Below, piece by piece: positions 1 to 7,300 of a DNA stretch of 16,530 nt. Position numbers and translations under genes: made by a program. How positions within the stretch are numbered: the stretch's first letter is position 1; each line of letters begins with the position of its first letter. Origin of the DNA: Ardenticatenales bacterium (lineage in GTDB: Bacteria; Chloroflexota; Anaerolineae; Promineifilales; Promineifilaceae); contig JACKBM010000076.1 in the NCBI GenBank assembly GCA_020634575.1, positions 1 to 16,530 on the forward strand, given 5' to 3'. The notes under the pieces are model-generated. The model ran no database searches and was not told the origin of the DNA. It saw nothing but the letters and a program-made list of their open reading frames with translations.

Positions 1-2715
1 GCCATCGCGGCCGGAGGTGAAGACGAGCCATTGGCCATCGGGCGAGAAGGACGGGGCGGTGTTGCTGGCGGTGTCTGTGAGCTGGCGGAGCTCGCCAGTG
101 GTGAGGTTTACCAGATAGATATTGCGACTGCTGGCGGGACCGGCATAGAAGGCCAGCCATTGGCCGTCCGGAGAAACATCGCTACGACCACCGATGGAGG
201 GGACGTTGGTCAGGATGGGCTGGCGCTCACTCCCATCCGGCCGGATCAGCACATGCGTATAGCCACCCTCCGAGCCCTGCAGCCACTCCGCATAAACGAG
301 GTGCTCCCCATCCGGCATCCAGACCGGATCGACAGCGTCCCCTTCGACAAAAGTGATTTGCTGCGGGTCGCTGCCGTCACGGTTCATCAGCCAGATATTT
401 TGCATGCCGGCGCTGGAACGGACAAAGGCGATTTTTGTGCCGTCCGGCGAGATGGCCGGGGCGTAATCGCCGCTGCTGGATTCGGTGAGCTGGCGCCAGT
501 CGTTGCCCAGCAGGTCGTACAGGTACAGGCTAAAAACGCCCGAGCGGCTGCTGGAGAAGATGATTTCGTTCAGCTCAGGCGCAAAACTGGCGTACCAGCT
601 CGTGGCGGGGAAATCTGTGATCTGCACGGATTCGCCAGTGGCCGCATCGATCAGGCAGAGCTGATCCAACCCGTCGAGGAAGCAGGTGAAGATGATGGGA
701 CCGGCCGGTGGAGCCACAAACTGCGCTGGCGGCGTAGCGGAAGGCGCCACGGTGGCCACCGCAATGGCCAGCTCCGTGGCCTGCTGGGCGCTCAAGGGCA
801 TGGCGGTGGCACGCGGTGTCCGGCTGGGGGTGGCCGTGCTGGCTGGCGCCACGGTGGCCACCGGCGTCGCTGTGACGGCCGCAGCGGCAACGGCTGAGGG
901 TGTATTCGCCGCTTCTGGACCCGCCCAGGCGGTTAACTCGGGATAGTCAGCGATACGGTCGCGCAAGGCAGCCTGTAGTTCCGGGCTGCTGTTCAGGAGA
1001 GCCGCAGTCTGCGCCTCCCAGTCTGGATGCTCTCCGGCAACAAATTGCAGCTCGGCCAGGGCGGTTTCCAGATCTTGTAAGGCCAGCGCAACCTGGGCAT
1101 TTTCCAGCCGAGTGGCCGGGTTGTCGGGTGCCAGCCGTAGGGCCACGGCGTAGTCGATGCGGGCCGAATCCAGCTCGCCATTCAGCGCCGCACTGCGTCC
1201 GCGCAACCAGCTGTTGATCTCGACCTGGAGCGGGCTGGCCTGCTCTGTTTCGCCGACGGCCAGGGCGGCGGCCATCGCCGCCAGGACGTCGCTGCCTGGT
1301 GCGGCGGTGCGGATGTCTGACTCGTACAGTGTCTGATAGAGGTGCTGGATTATCTCGGCGATGGGCGGATCAAGATCGGCCGGCACGTCACGAAAGAGTT
1401 CGACTTGCTCAGATGTCGGTAACGCCGCGAAGGCTGTCTGTCCGACGGTTATATGGTCGGGCAAGAGCAGCAGATTGCCGAGGGCATTGAGGCGGATTGT
1501 CGGGTTGGTGGCGTCGCTGAACTCTTGCAGGTAGGCCTCAGCCAGCAGATCGTCTGCGCTGGGCCCCGGCCGGTAGAAAATGGTAATGAGGCAGGCCGCC
1601 AGCAACACCAATCCAACTAACAGCAAAGCCCGATTGGGTTGGCGCGGGGCGTGCAGACGGAGCCAGGTCTCATCAAAACTGTGTCGATAAATTTCATTGC
1701 GCACGTGGAGCTGGTGTTTGTCATTAACGCTGACCAGGCCATATAGGCGCAATTCTGTTTGCAGTGAATCACGCTCATCGGCAGTCACGGGCCGCCGCCC
1801 TGTGCGTACGCGTTGATAGAGTTGCAGCAGCGCATTGCGCTGCGGGCTGTTGAGGATGCGGCCGGCCACAAACTGAAGGTTGCTCTCCTGCAAATGGGCC
1901 TGGTCGGTCAGGAATAATGATTTGACGAGCTGATCAACTGCCGCGGCGTCAGCGGCCGGCGCCGGCAGGTTACTCAGCGCCTGGCCCAGCTTTTGGGTGA
2001 GGTAAGGATGGCCGTTGGTCCAGTGATAGATGCGCTCGATGGCGGCGGGCGCGTAGCCGGGCAGGCCGGCGCTCAGCATGGCGATGGTTTCCGCTCGGGG
2101 CAGTTCGGCGAGCTGAATACGTTGGCCGACGTTGAACGGGGTCCGGCTATTGTCGCGAATCAGGTCGTTAGGCGCGGCCACACCGAGCAAGACCAGCGAA
2201 AGCGGCGGCTCGGCCTGGCGACTGACGCTCCAGTTGTGGATGGCGCGCAGGGTGGCGAAAAAATCGTCGGCAAAGGGCAGGCGCAGGACGCTGTCGAGTT
2301 CGTCAAAAAAGAGGACAACCGGCCGGTGCAAGGCCCCCACCAACTGCTCCTGCACAAAGCGCAACAGCCGCCTTTCCGGCGTTAGCTGGGCCCGGGCCTC
2401 CCACCAGCCGTCCAGATCCATATCGAGGTCAAGCTGGTAGCAAATGTCGTCCAGCAGGCTAAGGTACCAGGCGTCGGGCTCAGCGGTGCCGAGGGCAGTG
2501 AGGTCGCTGATGGCGGTCAGCCAGCCTTCAGCAGCCAGTTGGCGCGAGGTCTGGTTCATCAGGCTGGATTTGCCCATCTGGCGGGTGGTCAGGATGTAGG
2601 CGAGCTGGCCGGAACGGGCCACCTTCAGGAGCTCATCGTCAGCCGGCCGGCGCACATAGGAGGGGGCTTCGGGATGCAGGGTGCCGCCGGCGGTAAAGAA
2701 GCTTGGCTGGGCCAT
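1..2715 (-). CDS. Membrane AAA-like ATPase with TPR-like region and TolB/WD40-like propeller (partial, C-terminus outside window)
   Basis: The frame is open for 905 codons from ATG at 2715 to position 1. Residues 6-51 carry the hallmark of AAA-like (AAA_35) NTPases: FFTAGGTL, then PSYVRR, then the P-loop RQMGKSS (about 45-51). Walker B is VLFFDELD near residue 137. A C-terminal part ending DETWLRL closes the ATPase region. One hydrophobic helix follows (about 360-378, ALLLVGLVLLAACLITIF). Arginines on its N-terminal side suggest ATPase inside and the rest outside. Next come a helical, TPR-like region (about 490-590), a Thr/Pro/Ala linker (about 600-665) and at least four propeller blades with SPDG motifs (SPDGTKIAFV, MPDGEHLVYA, SPDGQWLAFY, SPDGQWLVFT). 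It starts 5 bp after the upstream ATPase gene with no clear ribosome binding site, so coupled translation is likely. Role unknown; a sensor or scaffold NTPase is an inference. Confidence 0.88.
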   Translation of the reverse strand, partial: MAQPSFFTAGGTLHPEAPSYVRRPADDELLKVARSGQLAYILTTRQMGKSSLMNQTSRQLAAEGWLTAISDLTALGTAEPDAWYLSLLDDICYQLDLDMDLDGWWEARAQLTPERRLLRFVQEQLVGALHRPVVLFFDELDSVLRLPFADDFFATLRAIHNWSVSRQAEPPLSLVLLGVAAPNDLIRDNSRTPFNVGQRIQLAELPRAETIAMLSAGLPGYAPAAIERIYHWTNGHPYLTQKLGQALSNLPAPAADAAAVDQLVKSLFLTDQAHLQESNLQFVAGRILNSPQRNALLQLYQRVRTGRRPVTADERDSLQTELRLYGLVSVNDKHQLHVRNEIYRHSFDETWLRLHAPRQPNRALLLVGLVLLAACLITIFYRPGPSADDLLAEAYLQEFSDATNPTIRLNALGNLLLLPDHITVGQTAFAALPTSEQVELFRDVPADLDPPIAEIIQHLYQTLYESDIRTAAPGSDVLAAMAAALAVGETEQASPLQVEINSWLRGRSAALNGELDSARIDYAVALRLAPDNPATRLENAQVALALQDLETALAELQFVAGEHPDWEAQTAALLNSSPELQAALRDRIADYPELTAWAGPEAANTPSAVAAAAVTATPVATVAPASTATPSRTPRATAMPLSAQQATELAIAVATVAPSATPPAQFVAPPAGPIIFTCFLDGLDQLCLIDAATGESVQITDFPATSWYASFAPELNEIIFSSSRSGVFSLYLYDLLGNDWRQLTESSSGDYAPAISPDGTKIAFVRSSAGMQNIWLMNRDGSDPQQITFVEGDAVDPVWMPDGEHLVYAEWLQGSEGGYTHVLIRPDGSERQPILTNVPSIGGRSDVSPDGQWLAFYAGPASSRNIYLVNLTTGELRQLTDTASNTAPSFSPDGQWLVFTSGRDG
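743..863. repeat. 19-bp in-frame direct repeat in the Thr/Pro/Ala linker
   Basis: The 19 bases at 743-761 recur exactly at 845-863, 102 bp (34 codons) apart and in the same reading frame of the minus-strand gene. Each copy encodes VATVAP. The linker between the TPR-like region and the propeller probably grew by internal duplication; this is a coding repeat, not a mobile element. Confidence 0.75.
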
Positions 2716-2720
2716 GGCGC

Positions 2721-4169
2721 TTAGCTAAATTCCCGCGCCAGGTAGTCGCGATAGAGGTCACAGCGCCAGCTCTGGTCCTGGATGAGGCCGGTCATTTGCA
2801 GCCGGTAGCGCAGTTCCAGGCTGTTGATGCTCTGCCTGCCTAGCTGCTCAGCAACGGCGGCGGCCAGGTCCGGGTCGGCTGAAATGAGCCGGCCGAGATG
2901 GTGCAGGTGCGGGGCAAAGGGGCTGTGTGGCGCGAGGGCGCCGGCCTGCAGTTCGGCCAGGCTAAGCTGGCGGGTAACGAGTTCGTATAGCGCCGAACGG
3001 GTCAGGAAGGGATGGCCGTGCAGCCAGTCAGAAAGTTGGGCTAACTCTGACGCTGCCAGGGGAGCGCCGTAGCGATTGTGCAGATCAGTGATCTGTGCCT
3101 CATCAAAGTCTGTCAGGACCAGGTTGAGGCCAACATTGAAGGGCGATTGGTTCAGGTCACTGATCAGGACATAGGGCTCGGTTGAGATAGCCATCAGCAG
3201 GGTGAAGCGTTGCCAGGTGGCATGGACCGAGCGCCGGTTGTGCCAGGAACGCAGCAGGCCAAAAAAGTCGGTGGCAAAGTCGCAGGGCAGGAGCCGGTCC
3301 ACCTCGTCGAGGGCCAGGGCCAGCAGAACACCATCCTGCTGTAGGGGCCCTTTTTCCAGGAAACGGGTGGCCTTGCGGCTGGGGCTGCTGCCACCCTGCC
3401 AGGCGGCGTCAAGCTCGGCCTGGTCGTAATCCAGTTCATCACAGATCAGGTTGAGGAGAAAGTAGAGGAAGCTATCCAGCGACACGAGTTGTTCCTGGCC
3501 GGCGCTCTGGACATCAACGTAGACGATCTCATAAGCCGGGTCGCGGCGTAGCTGCTGGATGCCGCGAATCAACAATGAGGTCTTGCCCACCTGGCGCGGG
3601 CCGCTGATGGTGACCGTGCGACCGGGAAAGCCCAGCTCCTGGGCCAGTTGGGCGTCGCAGGCGCGGCGAACATAAAAGGGATCATCGGGCAGCAGGGCGC
3701 CGCTGGGAAAGCTCAGGGGGGCGATGGGTTGGGCCTGCCGTGGCTGCCCTTCCCAATCCTGGAGGAGTTGGGCCAGCATCGCGATGGCTTCGCGGAGGGC
3801 CTGGTAATACTGGCCCCCTTCCGCCAGGCCAACGCGGGCCTGGACTTCATGCTTGGGCAGGTCGCGCGGATAAAGCAGGGTGAGCAGGGCGTAGGGGCGC
3901 CAGGCCAGCTCCAGCCAGCGGAGATCAGCTGCTTCGCTGGGCACATCTGCCGCCGGCGCCAGCGCCTGGATCGCTTCGCGCAGGATCATTTGCAGGGCGA
4001 GACCGCGCCCGCGGATGTCGTCAGGCAGATCGGCGCTGGCCAGTTTCTGCTGGATGAGCCTGTCTGTGGCCAGTTGGGAGCGGCCGAGGGCGACCGGCCG
4101 GTGCCACGCTTTCAACGCCTGGCGTACCGCCTTGTGCCATTGGTCGGCTGAGAGCATTTCCACGTCCAT
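2721..4169 (-). CDS. HTH-containing P-loop AAA-like ATPase with C-terminal winged helix
   Basis: 482 aa from ATG 4169. The frame extends to an ATG at 4286, but those 39 extra residues (Arg/Cys-rich, no recognisable domain) look like translated upstream sequence. Residues 1-140 form a helical region ending in a sigma-r4-like HTH pattern: a Leu/Tyr-rich helix, then GLAEGGQYYQALREAIAML. The ATPase core has GPRQVGKTS (Lys196), Walker B LALALDEVD (Asp288), and NQSPFNVGLNL, which resembles RTPFNVGQRIQL in the neighbouring ATPase. It ends with a winged-helix-like tail (YRLQMTGLIQ...LYRDYLAREF). No membrane segment is seen, so it should be cytoplasmic. It lies 5 bp before the membrane ATPase, in the same operon. 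The two cores are related, suggesting old duplication or partner ATPases. Substrate and biological role are unknown; transcription control or a STAND-like switch is possible. Confidence 0.85.
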   Translation of the reverse strand: MDVEMLSADQWHKAVRQALKAWHRPVALGRSQLATDRLIQQKLASADLPDDIRGRGLALQMILREAIQALAPAADVPSEAADLRWLELAWRPYALLTLLYPRDLPKHEVQARVGLAEGGQYYQALREAIAMLAQLLQDWEGQPRQAQPIAPLSFPSGALLPDDPFYVRRACDAQLAQELGFPGRTVTISGPRQVGKTSLLIRGIQQLRRDPAYEIVYVDVQSAGQEQLVSLDSFLYFLLNLICDELDYDQAELDAAWQGGSSPSRKATRFLEKGPLQQDGVLLALALDEVDRLLPCDFATDFFGLLRSWHNRRSVHATWQRFTLLMAISTEPYVLISDLNQSPFNVGLNLVLTDFDEAQITDLHNRYGAPLAASELAQLSDWLHGHPFLTRSALYELVTRQLSLAELQAGALAPHSPFAPHLHHLGRLISADPDLAAAVAEQLGRQSINSLELRYRLQMTGLIQDQSWRCDLYRDYLAREFS

Positions 4170-4175
4170 GCCAGG

Positions 4176-4181
4176 ATCGTA
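4176..4181 (-). promoter_or_regulatory. Candidate -10 box (TACGAT) giving a leaderless ATPase mRNA
   Basis: On the minus strand TACGAT is followed by six bases and then the ATG at 4169, so transcription would begin at or next to the start codon. No good -35 box is visible 16-18 bp upstream and no Shine-Dalgarno site precedes the ATG, which would fit a leaderless transcript. Weak evidence. Confidence 0.25.
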
Positions 4182-4326
4182 CCGGATTTTGCGCCGGCAA
4201 ACTACTGCCAGACTACTGCCGGCCTCCCGCGAATACGGAGCCAGTGCGGTGATTTTTGTCGAAACAGCCCCGTAGACTGGGGTCATCAGTGCGACATCGG
4301 AAAAACGTTATTGCTCTCGTGCCCGT

Positions 4327-4373
4327 ATTCGACCCGGCCGGCCCATTGGCTGGCCGGGTCGAGTTCGTTTTTT
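4327..4373 (+). promoter_or_regulatory. 17-bp hairpin plus T-run in the leader of the macroglobulin gene
   Basis: Bases 4327-4343 pair with 4348-4364 (17 pairs, two of them G-U in RNA) around the 4-base loop CATT at 4344-4347. Six T residues follow at 4368-4373. This is the form of a rho-independent terminator, but it sits 12 bases before the ribosome binding site of the gene it precedes, with no plus-strand gene upstream. It may be an attenuator or a stop for stray upstream transcription. The stem contains one copy of the genome word CCGGCCGG, so part of the palindrome may come from that word. No convincing -35/-10 pair was found upstream. Confidence 0.55.
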
Positions 4374-4375
4374 CT

Positions 4376-4380
4376 GGAGG
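4376..4380 (+). promoter_or_regulatory. Shine-Dalgarno site GGAGG fixing the macroglobulin start
   Basis: GGAGG followed by the 5-base spacer AAAAG and ATG at 4386. It excludes the in-frame ATG at 4311, which lies upstream of the hairpin and would add 25 residues in front of the signal peptide. It is one of few strong ribosome binding sites in this window. Confidence 0.85.
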
Positions 4381-4385
4381 AAAAG

Positions 4386-7300
4386 ATGGAAAGTCGTGGT
4401 AAACCCCTCATCTGGCTGGTGTTGAGTATGATGGGCCTGGTGCTGCTGTTGGCATCGCCGGGTAACGGTGCTGGGCCCGCCGCGGCAACGCCCACTGCGT
4501 TAGTTGTCCAGCCTGACGGTGTGGCTGCGGCAACGGTGCAGTTTGCGGTGCCGGAGGTAGAAGAGAGCGGGCTCAGGTTGATTGGGCAGCAACCGGCCGC
4601 AACGGCTGAAATGGGGCTGGACGAGCCCCTGGAAATCTACTTCAGCCAGCCGATGGACCAAAATGCCACAGCAGCGGCATTTTCGTTGCATGATAGCTCT
4701 GGCCAGGCGGTGGCCGGACGGGTTAGCTGGCCCGCCAGCAATGTCCTTCATTTTGTTCCGGACCAGGCCTACAAACAGGCGACACAGTACCGGGCCCAGG
4801 TGGCGCGGAGCGCACGCAGCCAGAGCGGCCTGCAATTTGCGGAACCAGTGTCGGTGGCGTTTCAAACTGTTGGCGATCTGGCGATTGCGCGGGTGTTTCC
4901 GGAGTCTGGTGCGGAGAATGTAGATAGGCAGGCAGCGGTGACGGTCATGTTTAACCGGCCGGTCGTCCCCCTCACCTTTTCGCCGGCGCAGGACGATCTG
5001 CCAGCGCCATTCACTATCATACCCGCCGTGGCCGGAACGGGGCGCTGGCTCAACCCGGCTGTTTACAGCTTCACGCCGGCCGAGCCGTGGGTAAGTGGGG
5101 CAAGCTATCAAGTCGTTGTGGCCGGCGGTCTGTTATCTGTGCAGGGCGTGGCTCTGGCCGAAAGCTACGCCTGGCAGTTCAAGACGACCGGCGCTGCCGT
5201 GCGTGATGTTATCTTGCGCCTGGACAATCAGCGGACAACGGCGAATGCGACCGGCGTTCGGCTGGATGAAAGCCTGGCGATACGCTTTTCCGTACCAATG
5301 GACCCGTTGACGACAGAAGCGGCCCTTGCGGTGCGCCGCCTGGGCAGTAGCCAGCCGGTGCCGCTGACCGTTGCCTGGGACGAGACGGGGCAAAATGTGG
5401 TGATCACGCCGACCGTCCGGTTGGCCCTGGACGCCCGCTACCTGTTCACGGTGGCGGAAACTGCGCGCGCGGCCGACGGTGGGGGCATGACTGATGGCTA
5501 CAGCTGGAGCTTCCGCACGGTTGGGGAGCCATCGACCCATAACCTGGAGCCGGCGCCCGCGACAGTACAGGCAGAGTTTAGCTCAGTTTTCAAAGTTGCA
5601 TTTGTGTCGCCCATGGCTGCTGAAACGGTGCTGAATCGGATTATCATCGAACCGGATCCGCCGGAGCAGGCTGAGTGGTGGGTCTCCTATGATGGCCGGA
5701 CATTTGGCTTTGCTGGCCTGAAGCCATCCACAGAGTACCAGGTCCATTTTTTGCCGGGAATGGAAGATGTCTGGGGCAACGTCATCAGCGGCGAGAGACA
5801 ATACAGTTTTACGACTGCGGGTCTCCGGCCTTATCTATACATTCGTGACAAGGGTGCGCCGGCGCTGGTCAGCCAGCAAGGACCGCAGCGGCTTTACCTG
5901 ACGATGGCCAATGTGCCACGCGTGCATCTCTCGCTTTACCAGTTGACGCCCGAGCAGTTCAGTTTGCGTTATACCGATGTTAACGCCGAGCCGGTGAATG
6001 GTGAGTTGCTGCGCCAATGGACCGTCGCGCCTGGCCTGGCCCAGGATACGCCCGGGATTCGCTATTTCCTGCTGCGATTGGCAGGCGGGGAGCCGTTGCC
6101 GACCGGGTTTTACCGCGTCGTCGTCGATTCACCGGACCATCCGGCTGCATCCTCCACACAGGATACGCTCGACTTCTTTGTCGCCACGACAAATCTGATC
6201 ATCAAGAGCAGCGCCTCGCAGAGCTTGATCTGGGCCACCGACCTGGTTACTGGGGAGCCAGTAGCGGGTTTACCAATCCGGCTCTTTGATCAGGGGATGA
6301 AATTGCTGGCGACGGGGCAGACTGATAGTTCCGGCCTGGTGACGTTCGAGGAACTGCCGCCTCTGGAAAGTTATCGGGAGTCGCGGATTGCGCTGGCGGG
6401 TGAGGCGGATGGTGATTATCGCGGGCTGGCCTACAGCCATTATTCCTACGAGCTGTACCCCAACGGCGTGGGTATTGATACCGATTTTCTGTATCAAACC
6501 GGGCAACCGCTGGTGTATTTATATTCGGACCGGCCGGTCTACCGCCCCGGTCAGCCCGTTGCCTTCAAAGGCATCATGCGCATTGACAACGACATGGCCT
6601 ATGAACTGCCCGGACCGGGCAGCGTTGTCGCGACGGTGCGCTATTTTGGTCAGGATATCTCACGCCAGGTGTTGCGCCTGTCGGCTACCGGTAGCTTCAC
6701 TGGCAGTCTGACATTGCCGGCTGATGCCCTGCCCGGAACCTATACCCTTTTCGTCAGACCTATGGGCTCGGCGGCGACGATTGGCAATCTTGCCTTTAGC
6801 GTGGCGGCCTACCAGAAACCAACTTTCAGCGTGACACTCCATAATGAACAGCCCGATCGGCTGCAAGGCGACAACGGGACGGTTACGGTACAGGCTGATT
6901 ACTATGCCGGAGGCTCCCTGAATCTGGCTGAGGTGACCTGGCATCTTGATGCCAGTGAGCAGCCTTTTCTGCCGCCGGAGCCGTACCGGGATTACAGCTT
7001 CTGGACTGGCGAGGGGCGCCCGGGTTACTGGCGCTGGCGCTGGCGTGGCCGCTATGTCTACCCGACCATGTTGGCATTTGGCTCAGCGGTAACAAACGAA
7101 CAGGGCCAGGCCATTCTGGACATTCCGATCCGGCTGGAGCAGTTCAATGCTGATCAGCAGCTGACCCTGCAGGTGAACGTCACTGATTTTGCCGGCCGTA
7201 CGGTAACCAGCCGCACGATTTTCCGGGCCCATCAGAGCGAACTATATCCTGGCGTGCGCCCTGAAAGCTATGTAGCGTCGGTGGCGTCACCCGTCGGAAT

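Noticed and set aside
31..897. Long plus-strand open frame (288 codons) and neighbours at 686-946, 900-1217, 1993-2440
   Set aside because: They lie antisense to the membrane ATPase gene, which has clear domains. Their composition is Arg/Gly/Ala-rich without motifs, a usual shadow effect in GC-rich DNA.
3648..4151. Plus-strand 167-codon frame
   Set aside because: Antisense to the HTH-ATPase coding sequence; no recognisable domain or ribosome binding site.
4170..4286. N-terminal 39-residue extension of the HTH-ATPase
   Set aside because: No domain, Arg/Cys-rich, no ribosome binding site; the family-like sequence begins after ATG 4169.
4311..4385. Upstream in-frame ATG at 4311 as the macroglobulin start
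   Set aside because: It would put the 17-bp hairpin inside coding sequence and 25 residues before the signal peptide; ATG 4386 has GGAGG at ideal distance and a clean signal sequence.
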